Source of the DNA: CAYUAG01 sp046483025
GTDB taxonomy: Bacteria; Zhuqueibacterota; QNDG01; CAYUAG01
DNA length: 14,767 bases
Reading direction: 5' to 3'
Assembly (NCBI GenBank): GCA_046483025.1
Contig: JAWODZ010000160.1
Coordinates: 1-14,767 of the forward strand
Of the stretch, positions 7,119-13,738 are shown piece after piece. Within the stretch, counting starts at the first letter, position 1. Each line of letters begins with the position of its first letter. The position numbers and the translations under genes were made by a program. The notes under the pieces were generated by a model. That model was not told the origin of the DNA and searched no databases. It worked only from the letters and a program-made list of their open reading frames with translations.

Positions 7119-7520
7119 ATGGGAAGAAAAATCAAAATTCTATTAGGTAAACCCGGACTGGATGGTCATGACCGGGGGATAAAAGTAATTGCCCGTGCTT
7201 TACGGGATGCCGGGATGGAGGTGATATATACCGGTCTTCATCAGTCACCGGAAATGATTGTCGAAGCAGCTATTCAGGAAGATGTAGATGCAATCGGACT
7301 TTCAATCCTCTCGGGTGCTCATATGAGTTTATTTAAAAGAGTCAGAGATTTGATGGAAAAAAACAGGATTGAGGATACGTTACTTTTTGGCGGTGGTATT
7401 ATACCGGATAAAGATATTGCAAAACTTAAAAAAATAGGAGTGGGGCAGATTTTTACTCCAGGTGTTTCTACTGAAGAGATTATTAAATATATTAAAGATC
7501 GTGTAGGGATGAATGATTAA
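7119..7520 (+). CDS. icmB: Acyl-CoA mutase small subunit, B12-binding domain
   Basis: This 133-aa protein consists of one cobalamin-binding flavodoxin-like domain and partners the large subunit at 5443-7098. It starts KIKILLGKPGLDGHDRG: the D-x-H-x-x-G motif at residues 15-20 supplies His17, the lower axial ligand to cobalt ('base-off/His-on'). SILSGAH (the second B12 motif) and LLFGGGIIPDKD (the GG motif that holds the dimethylbenzimidazole tail) follow. The closing segment GVGQIFTPGVSTEEIIKYI is typical of the family. A split large/small arrangement is usual for IcmA/IcmB and HcmA/HcmB, unlike the fused methylmalonyl-CoA mutase alpha chain. The stop overlaps the acyl-CoA dehydrogenase start by 8 nt. 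Confidence 0.94.
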   Translation: MGRKIKILLGKPGLDGHDRGIKVIARALRDAGMEVIYTGLHQSPEMIVEAAIQEDVDAIGLSILSGAHMSLFKRVRDLMEKNRIEDTLLFGGGIIPDKDIAKLKKIGVGQIFTPGVSTEEIIKYIKDRVGMND

Positions 7521-8670
7521 GAGAAACGAAATCTATAATATTTCAAAACTTCAGCCCCCGGTAAGAGAAGCAGCCAGATTATTTGGGGAAAAGGAAATTT
7601 TGCCTTATTTAAAAACCTGTGACAGTTTTTCTCCGGAATTTCCTCGGAAGTTATATAAAAAAATGGCAGAGAGAGGATTCATTGGCTTTACAACCTCGAA
7701 ATCATGGGGAGGAAAAGCAAAGACCTGGATTGAATATGCTACTCTCATGGAAGAAATTTCCTATTTTGATGCATCAATTGGATTTATTCTGTCCATAGGA
7801 AATTTGGCCCTGCTTCCTATAGAGTTATTCGGTGATGCAGATCAAAAAAAGAGGTATATTCTAAAAATGATACAGGGGGGAATGATAGGTGCTTTTGCTC
7901 TTACAGAACCTCAAGCAGGATCAGATGCTGCTAATATTCAAACCAAGGCCGAGTTTAAAGATAATAAATTTATTATCAATGGAAAAAAACTTTTTATTTC
8001 CAGCGGGGATGTTGCTGATATTATTATTCTCATCAGCCAGGTTAAAAAAAATTCAGAAAAAGGTTTAGGAGTTTTGTTGGTTGAAACTGAATACATTGCA
8101 GGATTAACCAGAAAAAAATTAAAAGACAAAATGGGATTAAGAGGTTCTACTACAGCCCGGCTTCATTTTAAAAACAGTCCGGTGCCGGCAGAATCTCTCT
8201 TAGGAACTATAGGAGACGGATTTAAAATTGCTATGAAATCACTGGATTATTCCCGAGTGGCTATAGCAGCTCAGGCAGTGGGATTAGCACAGGCTTGTTT
8301 CGACAGATCAGTGGATTATGCAAAAAAAAGAGAAGTATTCGGAAAACCGCTTTCCAGAGTTCCAGCAATTCAGAACATGATTGCAGATATGTCGTGCAGA
8401 CTTGAAGCTTGCAGATTAATGACTTACAAAGCTGCTTTATTAATGGATCAGAACCGTCCCTTTACAGAAGCGTCTGCCCAGGCAAAGTTATATGCTTCGG
8501 AATCTGTAAATTTTATTGCTGATAAAGCAGTTCAGATTCAGGGAGGATATGGATATGTAGGTGAATTTTCTGATATTGAAAAACTTTATCGGGATGCCCG
8601 GATAATTCCAATTTATGAAGGTACTTCAGAGATACAAAAAATGATCATTGCCAGAAATGAATTAAAATAG
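7513..8670 (+). CDS. Acyl-CoA dehydrogenase, short-chain type
   Basis: This 385-aa FAD enzyme oxidises an acyl-CoA to the 2-enoyl-CoA and passes electrons to ETF, encoded at the start of the window. Features: GAFALTEPQAGSDAANIQTKA (FAD and substrate loop), KDKMGLRGSTTARLHF, SRVAIAAQAVGLAQA, REVFGKPLSRVPAIQN, and IQGGYGYVGEFSDIEKLYRDA. The ending IIPIYEGTSEIQ gives Glu369, the catalytic base at the position used by short- and medium-chain and butyryl-CoA dehydrogenases. Isovaleryl-CoA dehydrogenase carries its base elsewhere, so that specificity is less likely. The start ATG 7513 overlaps the mutase small subunit by 8 nt, implying coupled translation and a substrate made by the mutase (butyryl- or isobutyryl-CoA). 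Exact chain specificity cannot be read from the sequence. Confidence 0.93.
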   Translation: MIKRNEIYNISKLQPPVREAARLFGEKEILPYLKTCDSFSPEFPRKLYKKMAERGFIGFTTSKSWGGKAKTWIEYATLMEEISYFDASIGFILSIGNLALLPIELFGDADQKKRYILKMIQGGMIGAFALTEPQAGSDAANIQTKAEFKDNKFIINGKKLFISSGDVADIIILISQVKKNSEKGLGVLLVETEYIAGLTRKKLKDKMGLRGSTTARLHFKNSPVPAESLLGTIGDGFKIAMKSLDYSRVAIAAQAVGLAQACFDRSVDYAKKREVFGKPLSRVPAIQNMIADMSCRLEACRLMTYKAALLMDQNRPFTEASAQAKLYASESVNFIADKAVQIQGGYGYVGEFSDIEKLYRDARIIPIYEGTSEIQKMIIARNELK

Positions 8671-8674
8671 GAGG
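8669..8674 (+). promoter_or_regulatory. Strong Shine-Dalgarno supporting a GTG start
   Basis: AGGAGG overlaps the stop codon of the acyl-CoA dehydrogenase and sits 6 nt before GTG 8681. This supports the non-ATG start of the HMG-CoA synthase gene and ties its translation to the gene before it. Confidence 0.75.
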
Positions 8675-8680
8675 TTTAAG

Positions 8681-9745
8681 GTGGGAAAAAATACTATAAA
8701 AGTCGGGATAGTCGGATACGGTGCATATGTTCCCAAACACAGAATAAAAGTTGAGGAAATCGCAAAAGTCTGGGGAGCAGATGCGGAAAGTTATAAAAAA
8801 GGTTTGCAGCTGAGTGAAAAATCTGTCCCGGCTCCGGATGAGGATACTATCACCATGTCAGTGGAGGCTACTCGGAATGCATTGATTCGCAGCCCCATAG
8901 ATACAAAGGATATCGGAGCAGTTTATATCGGTTCTGAATCACACCCCTATGCAGTAAAGCCATCCGGCACTACTGTGGCTGAAGCAATTGGTGCTACCCC
9001 TGATATTCACTGTGCTGATTATGAATTTGCCTGTAAAGCCGGATCCGAAGCAATGTTTGTAGCACTTTCTTTGGTAAAAGCAGGTGAGATGAAATATGCT
9101 CTGGCTATTGGGGGAGATACATCCCAGGGAGCTCCGGGTGATGCTTTGGAATATTCTACAGCAGCCGGTGCAGCTGCTTTTATTATGGGCTCACAAGATC
9201 TTATTGCCGAATGTGAATTCACCCATTCCTTTATGACTGATACCCCGGATTTCTGGAGAAGAGAGTATCAGTATTATCCCCAGCATGCTGGTCGTTTTAC
9301 TGGTGAACCTGCTTATTTTAAACATGTACTAGGTTCGGCAAAAGCTATATTGGAAAAAAGCGGAATGAAACCTGAGGATTTTACCTATGTGGTGTTTCAT
9401 CAACCAAACGGTAAGTTTCCTCAAAGAGTTGGGAAGATGTTGGGGTTTAGTAAGGAACAAATTGCTCCGGGCTGGCTTGCCCCCACCCTTGGGAATACCT
9501 ATTCCGGCTCTTCACCCATGGGCCTGACTGCTGCCCTGGATGTATCCAAACCTGGAGATAAAATTTTGATGGTTTCATATGGATCAGGCGCTGGAAGTGA
9601 TTCATTTATATGGAAGGTTACGGATAAAATTGATAAAGTACGGGACATGGTCGCAAATACCCGGGAGCAATTAGAAAAAGATATCCGATATATTGATTAC
9701 GGTACCTATGCAAAATTCAGGAAAAAGATCAGGAAGAATGTGTGA
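8681..9745 (+). CDS. Hydroxymethylglutaryl-CoA synthase, archaeal-type
   Basis: This 354-aa thiolase-fold enzyme condenses acetyl-CoA with acetoacetyl-CoA to HMG-CoA. The catalytic triad is intact: Glu86 in YIGSESHPYAVKPSG, Cys118 in DYEFACKAGSEAM, and His240 in VVFHQPNGKFPQRV. These are each exactly seven residues later than Glu79/Cys111/His233 of bacterial MvaS. The start VGIVGYGAYVPKHRIKVEEIA and the segment LGNTYSGSSPMGLTAALD are typical of the archaeal HMG-CoA synthase family. The same family forms a complex with thiolase and a DUF35 protein, and both genes follow here. GTG start with AGGAGG. No HMG-CoA reductase or lyase is nearby, so a mevalonate role is not shown; linkage to the mutase and dehydrogenase suggests a role in short-chain acyl-CoA metabolism. 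An orthologue acting on a related 3-ketoacyl-CoA is possible. Confidence 0.9.
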   Translation: MGKNTIKVGIVGYGAYVPKHRIKVEEIAKVWGADAESYKKGLQLSEKSVPAPDEDTITMSVEATRNALIRSPIDTKDIGAVYIGSESHPYAVKPSGTTVAEAIGATPDIHCADYEFACKAGSEAMFVALSLVKAGEMKYALAIGGDTSQGAPGDALEYSTAAGAAAFIMGSQDLIAECEFTHSFMTDTPDFWRREYQYYPQHAGRFTGEPAYFKHVLGSAKAILEKSGMKPEDFTYVVFHQPNGKFPQRVGKMLGFSKEQIAPGWLAPTLGNTYSGSSPMGLTAALDVSKPGDKILMVSYGSGAGSDSFIWKVTDKIDKVRDMVANTREQLEKDIRYIDYGTYAKFRKKIRKNV

Positions 9746-9908
9746 GAAAAGAGTAGAAGATTAAATACAAAATACAAAATACAGAAGACAGAATGATAAA
9801 AGGTAGAAGAAAAAAGGGAGAACTGGTGTTATTATTATCCATTTCCCTTCTCCATTTTCACGCTTCCATTTTTCAACTTCTAAAAAATTAATGCAATGGG
9901 AGTTACAC
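9746..9908. repeat. 163-bp intergenic region with AATACAA tandem repeat and imperfect hairpin
   Basis: This gap splits the HMG-CoA synthase gene from the cupin. It holds three 7-bp units (AATACAA, AATACAA, AATACAG) at 9764-9784. A purine-rich segment from 9804 (TAGAAGAAAAAAGGGAGAA) can fold back imperfectly on the pyrimidine-rich 9848-9882 (ending CCATTTTTCAACTTCTA). The strand asymmetry and repetitiveness look like decayed intergenic repeat DNA. A minus-strand frame exists here (to 10123), but its composition is that of this repeat and the antisense of the cupin gene. Confidence 0.5.
9898..9902 (+). promoter_or_regulatory. Ribosome-binding site deciding the cupin start
   Basis: GGGAG lies 6 nt before ATG 9909. 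The earlier in-frame ATG 9891 has only A/T-rich sequence upstream, so the start at 9909 is preferred. Confidence 0.6.
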
Positions 9909-10244
9909 ATGGATTTTCCAGACATTGTGAAGAATTTACCGGAAGCTGATATCCCCTTTAAAGGCGTGAGAGGATGGATTTTGCAGAGTGAGGATAAGCA
10001 GATAGTTTTTATGGATATTGCACCTATTGGAAAAGTGGATGAACATTCACACAGCGCACAATTCGGGGTACTGTTGGATGGTGAAATGTCACTTACCATT
10101 GCCGGAGAAACCAAAAGATACAAAAAAGGAGACAGCTATTTTATTCCCGAAAATGTAGTGCATTCAGCGATTTTTCACAGTCAGGTAAAGGTTATGGATA
10201 TGTTCAATGAGAAAGACAGATATAAGATAAAGACTAAAGAATAA
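9909..10244 (+). CDS. Small single-domain cupin protein
   Basis: This 111-aa protein is a single cupin_2 beta-barrel. Motif 1 reads GKVDEHSHSAQFGVLLDGE: His46 and His48 are metal-ligand candidates, and Gln51 stands where the classical motif has Glu. Motif 2 reads GDSYFIPENVVHSA, with His85 as the third ligand. The H-x-H-x-x-Q-(F/W)-G form is familiar in small stand-alone cupins, so metal binding (probably with Gln) is likely, but no substrate can be named. The gene interrupts the otherwise standard HMG-CoA synthase/thiolase/DUF35 order and has loose spacing on both sides (163 and 69 nt), unlike the tight genes around it. It may be a later insertion. A role in stabilising or sensing an intermediate of the pathway would be speculation. 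Confidence 0.85.
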   Translation: MDFPDIVKNLPEADIPFKGVRGWILQSEDKQIVFMDIAPIGKVDEHSHSAQFGVLLDGEMSLTIAGETKRYKKGDSYFIPENVVHSAIFHSQVKVMDMFNEKDRYKIKTKE

Positions 10245-10313
10245 AGAATGCACGGCTGGAAGGATGAAAGAATACTTAGAAATAAATAAAATTATTCCAA
10301 ATAAGGAGGTATA

Positions 10314-11468
10314 ATGAGAGATGTTGCTGTTGTTGGTGTAGGGATGCAGAAATGGGGTGAATTATGGGAAAAATCTTTACACCATCTGTTTGTGGAATCT
10401 GCATTGATGGCCATTAAAGATGCAGGAGTAGATCATATTGATTCCATGTATATTGGCTGTATGTCCAGCGGGTTGTTTACCGGACAGGAACATATTGGTT
10501 CTTTACTGGCAGATTTTCTCGGTGTAACTCCCATACCTGCTACCCGGGTAGAATCAGCCTGTGCTTCAGGTGGTGCCGCATTTCGTACCGGATTTATCGA
10601 AGTTGCCTCCGGAATGAGTGATATTGTGCTGGCAGGAGGAGTAGAGAAGATGACGGATGTTGGAGGGGACGAGGCCACGTATGCTCTGGGAACAGCTGCT
10701 TTTCAGGATTACGAGGGTTTTAACGGCACGACTTTCCCCGGTATTTATGCTATGATAGCTCATCGACATATGCATCAGTATGGGACAACCTCGGAACAAC
10801 TGGCCCAGGTAGCTGTAAAGAATCATGAAAATGGTTCCAGGAATCCTCTGGCTCAGTATCAAATGAAAATCTCAGTAGATCAGGTATTGAATTCAGTCAT
10901 GGTAGCAGACCCGCTTCACATTCTTGATTGCTCCCCCATAACCGATGGAGCTGCCGCAGTCATTCTATGTCCGGTAGAAATGGCAAAAAAAATAGGGGCA
11001 CCGGTAATAAAAATAATCGGTTCCGGTCAGGCTACCGATACAATTGCCTTGCATGACAGAGAAGATATCACCTATTTGAACTCAACCGCCAAAGCTGCGG
11101 AAGTGGCGTATAAAATGGCCGGTAAATCCCCCAAAGATATCGATGTTGCCGAAGTACATGATTGTTTTACCATTGCAGAAATTTGTGTAACCGAAGCATT
11201 GGGGTTTTGTGAAAGAGGAAAAGGAGGGAAGCTGGTAGAAAGCGGTAAAACTGCTATCGGAGGAGATATTCCCGTCAATACCAGTGGAGGATTGAAATCC
11301 AAAGGACATCCGGTAGGAGCAAGCGGAATAGCACAAGTTATTGAAATTGTTCACCAGCTGAAAAATCAGGCTGACCAGCGGCAGGTTAAAGGAGCAAAAA
11401 TCGGATTAACTCAAAATATGGGCGGAAGTGGTGGCAGTGCGGTTGTACACATATTGGAGGTAGAATAA
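10314..11468 (+). CDS. Thiolase, archaeal / SCP-x-like type (probable acetyl-CoA acetyltransferase)
   Basis: This 384-aa thiolase-superfamily enzyme is expected to interconvert two acetyl-CoA and acetoacetyl-CoA. The nucleophile Cys83 is in VESACASGGAAFR. His282 is in VAEVHDCFTIAEI, the SCP-x/archaeal counterpart of the NEAF motif. His332 is in SKGHPVGASGIAQV. The C-terminal loop reads QNMGGSGGSAVVHIL and lacks the CxG cysteine of classical degradative thiolases. That is normal for this subfamily, whose acid/base cysteine is probably the Cys of HDCF. A strong AAGGAGGT precedes ATG 10314. The stop abuts the DUF35 start directly. In archaea this thiolase forms a channelling complex with HMG-CoA synthase through DUF35, and that context is reproduced here. 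In beta-oxidation it would cleave acetoacetyl-CoA, the end product from butyryl-CoA. Confidence 0.92.
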   Translation: MRDVAVVGVGMQKWGELWEKSLHHLFVESALMAIKDAGVDHIDSMYIGCMSSGLFTGQEHIGSLLADFLGVTPIPATRVESACASGGAAFRTGFIEVASGMSDIVLAGGVEKMTDVGGDEATYALGTAAFQDYEGFNGTTFPGIYAMIAHRHMHQYGTTSEQLAQVAVKNHENGSRNPLAQYQMKISVDQVLNSVMVADPLHILDCSPITDGAAAVILCPVEMAKKIGAPVIKIIGSGQATDTIALHDREDITYLNSTAKAAEVAYKMAGKSPKDIDVAEVHDCFTIAEICVTEALGFCERGKGGKLVESGKTAIGGDIPVNTSGGLKSKGHPVGASGIAQVIEIVHQLKNQADQRQVKGAKIGLTQNMGGSGGSAVVHILEVE

Positions 11469-11858
11469 ATGATTGCACCCAAGATTCGTCGGGCCATGCC
11501 CCAGCGGTATAAATATGAAGCAAATAAATGTAAGAAATGCGGCAAGATTTTTTTTCCGCCACGTCAAGTCTGTTCAGGGTGTAAATCAGAGAATTTTGAT
11601 AGCATAACCCTGAACAGAGAGGGAAAAATTTTGACCTATACTATAATCAGAGTACCACCCAGCCAATTCAAAGATGAAGCCCCTTATGCGGTGGGAATTG
11701 TGGAACTACAGGGAGGAGGCCGGGTTACAACTCAGATTGCTGATTGTGATTTTGATAAGTTGTCAATTGGTATGGACGTAAGGATGGAATTCAGAAGGAT
11801 TCAGGAAGAAGGAGAGGCAGGAGTTATTGCCTATGGATATAAGTGTGTGCCGGTTTGA
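11469..11858 (+). CDS. DUF35 zinc-ribbon/OB-fold protein, thiolase-HMGCS scaffold
   Basis: This 129-aa protein belongs to the DUF35 (OB-fold, rubredoxin-like zinc ribbon) family of acyl-CoA-binding partners of thiolases. The N-terminal zinc ribbon is CKKCGKIFFPPRQVCSGC with Cys21, 24, 35 and 38. Residues from about 45 on form the OB fold: GKILTYTIIRVPPSQFKDEAPYA, VGIVELQGGGRVTTQI and GMDVRMEFRR. It starts immediately after the thiolase stop with no spacer, and GGAGG near the thiolase 3' end (11456-11460) is the ribosome site. In methanogens the homologue joins thiolase and HMG-CoA synthase in one complex, so acetoacetyl-CoA is passed on directly. The same role is inferred here. It is the last gene of the + strand array before the palindromic gap. 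Confidence 0.93.
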   Translation: MIAPKIRRAMPQRYKYEANKCKKCGKIFFPPRQVCSGCKSENFDSITLNREGKILTYTIIRVPPSQFKDEAPYAVGIVELQGGGRVTTQIADCDFDKLSIGMDVRMEFRRIQEEGEAGVIAYGYKCVPV

Positions 11859-11897
11859 GGGATTATTATACTATTTACATGGGCAATAATTTTTATC

Positions 11898-11987
11898 ATT
11901 AATAAATCTCTCACGAAAGACACGAAAAACACTAAATATTTTGTTAATTTCGAGTATTTTGTGAGTCTTTATAATTGATTTATTAAT
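11898..11987. repeat. Nested palindromic intergenic element (~90 bp)
   Basis: The outer arms ATTAATAAATC (11898-11908) and GATTTATTAAT (11977-11987) are perfect 11-bp inverted repeats. The inner arms 11910-11929 and 11946-11965 pair at 15 of 20 positions, starting with a perfect CTCAC/GTGAG, and are separated from the outer stem by an 11-nt bulge on the 3' side. The left inner arm contains CACGAAAGACACGAAAAACAC, like intergenic repeats I recall from other environmental bacteria. There is no coding potential. It could be a decayed MITE/REP-type element or an RNA hairpin between two transcription units. Confidence 0.6.
11970..11975 (+). promoter_or_regulatory. Possible -10 box for the aminotransferase-like gene
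   Basis: A perfect TATAAT lies 25 nt before ATG 12001, which would give a leader of about 20 nt. No good -35 box is found at 16-18 nt upstream. It overlaps the 3' part of the palindromic element, so the match may be fortuitous. Confidence 0.25.
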
Positions 11988-12000
11988 AATTGGGGAACAT

Positions 12001-13728
12001 ATGAAGCATCTGGAATTTACTTTTAATTTTCTTCGTGACCAGACCGTAGGTATCGATTCAATTATTGATACTCCCTTTGGAAAAAGACTCATGGTATATT
12101 GTGATTACAATGCATCCGGCAGATGTTTGAAATTTATTGAGAAATATATAATGCGTCTTCAGAAATTTTATGCAAATACTCACACAGAAGATGACATCAC
12201 CGGCAGAAGCATGACTCAATTGCTTAATCAGGCTGAAGAGAAAATAAAAAAAGCTGTGAATGCCGGTCCACATGGCCGAATAATATGTGTAGGTTCCGGC
12301 AGTACCAGTGCAATTTATAAAGCCCAGCAAATACTGGGGGTGGCCCTACCAGCAGCAACCCGCAGTTTTTTATGGTATCATCTGGAGGAACACTTCCAGG
12401 ATAAGACTGAAATTCGAAATTTTCTGGAAAATTACAAACCTGTTGTATTTGTCGGACCTTATGAGCATCATTCCAATGAACTTACCTGGAGGGAAAGTTT
12501 GGCTGAGGTTGTTATTATTAAACTTAACCACCAGGGATTTATAGATATTGATGATTTAGAAACAAAACTTCAAAAGGACGAAAATAAGAACCGGCTGCGT
12601 ATCGGTTCTTTTTCTGCAGCATCAAATGTAACCGGCGTTAAGACTCCTATATATGAAATTACTTGTCTTTTACATAAATATAATGCGATTGCCTGTTTTG
12701 ATTATGCTGCCAGTGCTCCGTATGTGGATATTGATATGAATCCAGAACCGATTCATAAAGGGGATGATCCTTCTATCGATGCGATATTTATATCACCTCA
12801 TAAATTTTTAGGCGGGCCGGGTTCTAATGGAATATTGATTTTTAATAAAAGGATTTATCATAATGATCTTGCACCAAGTGTGGGAGGAGGCGGTACAGTT
12901 ACCTATGTAACTGCAGAAGGACATGAATATTTTCATGGTATCGAAGAAAGAGAACGTGCCGGAACTCCGGGAGTGTTACAGACATTCAAAGCATCACTCG
13001 TATTTTCAGTAAAAGAAAGGGTGACGGTTTCCCGGATAGAAAAACGGGAGCAGGAGCTTATACTGAAGGCATTTCAGTCCTGGAAACAAAACCCAGATAT
13101 TGAATTACTTGGAAATACTGATCCCGATAAACGAATCAGTATCGCTTCATTTAATATTCATGATCCCTGGGGAACAATCCTGCATGCAAAATTTATTACT
13201 GCACTTTTGAATGACCTTTTCGGAATTCAATCAAGGGCAGGATGTTCATGTGCCGGACCCTACGGACATTATCTGCTTAATATTGATACTAATACTGCTC
13301 ATAGATACTGGGACTGGGTAAATAAAGGATGCGGCGGTATGAAACCAGGATGGTGCAGAGTAGGGTTTCATTATACTATGGATGACAGTGAAGCGCAATA
13401 TATAATCGATGCAGTGAATTTTATCGGATCAAAAGGGTATTTATTTCTCTCTGCATATAAATTCCATCTGGATTCCGGTGTATGGACACATAAAAATCAG
13501 AAGAAAGTAGGTGACGTATTTTCTCTGGATAATGCTTTAAATACCTATCAGGAAGATTTAAGCAATGCTCTTCCGGAAGCAATACGAAAACGTTTGTATA
13601 AAACCTATATTGATGAAGCATACAAATTAGCAGAAAAGCTGCAGAAAGAAAAAATGCCTTCCTTAAAGAAACTGGACGATGAATTACGGGAATTACAGTA
13701 TTTTTCAGTTGTGCATGTTAAAGAGTAA
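12001..13728 (+). CDS. Class V aminotransferase / cysteine desulfurase-like PLP protein with C-terminal extension
   Basis: This 575-aa PLP enzyme is of the fold-type I class V group (cysteine desulfurase/selenocysteine lyase/isopenicillin epimerase relatives). Landmarks: VYCDYNASGRCLKFIE, YANTHTEDDITG, GSGSTSAIYKAQ (phosphate loop), GPYEHHSNELTWRE (His156), FSAASNVTGVKTP, CFDYAASAPYV (Asp234, which pairs with the PLP ring nitrogen), and SPHKFLGGPGSNG (Lys268, the Schiff-base lysine). RAGCSCAGPYGH puts Cys417 where SufS/CsdA-type desulfurases have the persulfide cysteine, with an extra Cys415 two residues earlier. At 575 aa it is well over the usual 400 aa, and about 120 C-terminal residues extend past the catalytic fold. 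A GGGGA ribosome site precedes ATG 12001. It lies outside the tight acyl-CoA array and no sulfur-acceptor gene (SufE/IscU) is adjacent. The substrate is unknown. Confidence 0.85.
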   Translation: MKHLEFTFNFLRDQTVGIDSIIDTPFGKRLMVYCDYNASGRCLKFIEKYIMRLQKFYANTHTEDDITGRSMTQLLNQAEEKIKKAVNAGPHGRIICVGSGSTSAIYKAQQILGVALPAATRSFLWYHLEEHFQDKTEIRNFLENYKPVVFVGPYEHHSNELTWRESLAEVVIIKLNHQGFIDIDDLETKLQKDENKNRLRIGSFSAASNVTGVKTPIYEITCLLHKYNAIACFDYAASAPYVDIDMNPEPIHKGDDPSIDAIFISPHKFLGGPGSNGILIFNKRIYHNDLAPSVGGGGTVTYVTAEGHEYFHGIEERERAGTPGVLQTFKASLVFSVKERVTVSRIEKREQELILKAFQSWKQNPDIELLGNTDPDKRISIASFNIHDPWGTILHAKFITALLNDLFGIQSRAGCSCAGPYGHYLLNIDTNTAHRYWDWVNKGCGGMKPGWCRVGFHYTMDDSEAQYIIDAVNFIGSKGYLFLSAYKFHLDSGVWTHKNQKKVGDVFSLDNALNTYQEDLSNALPEAIRKRLYKTYIDEAYKLAEKLQKEKMPSLKKLDDELRELQYFSVVHVKE

Positions 13729-13738
13729 AGTATCAGTA

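Noticed and set aside
5443..7520. Annotation of the mutase pair as methylmalonyl-CoA mutase
   Set aside because: The Tyr/Arg pair that binds the second carboxylate is Phe79/Gln197, and the B12 domain is on a separate gene as in isobutyryl-type mutases.
9761..10123. Minus-strand frame over the cupin gene and its upstream gap
   Set aside because: It is low-complexity at one end and the antisense of the cupin at the other. The plus-strand cupin motifs and ribosome site are convincing.
11864..11894. Intrinsic terminator after the DUF35 gene
   Set aside because: ATTATT and AATAAT followed by a short T run can pair, but the stem is six A-T pairs with a long loop, too weak to call.
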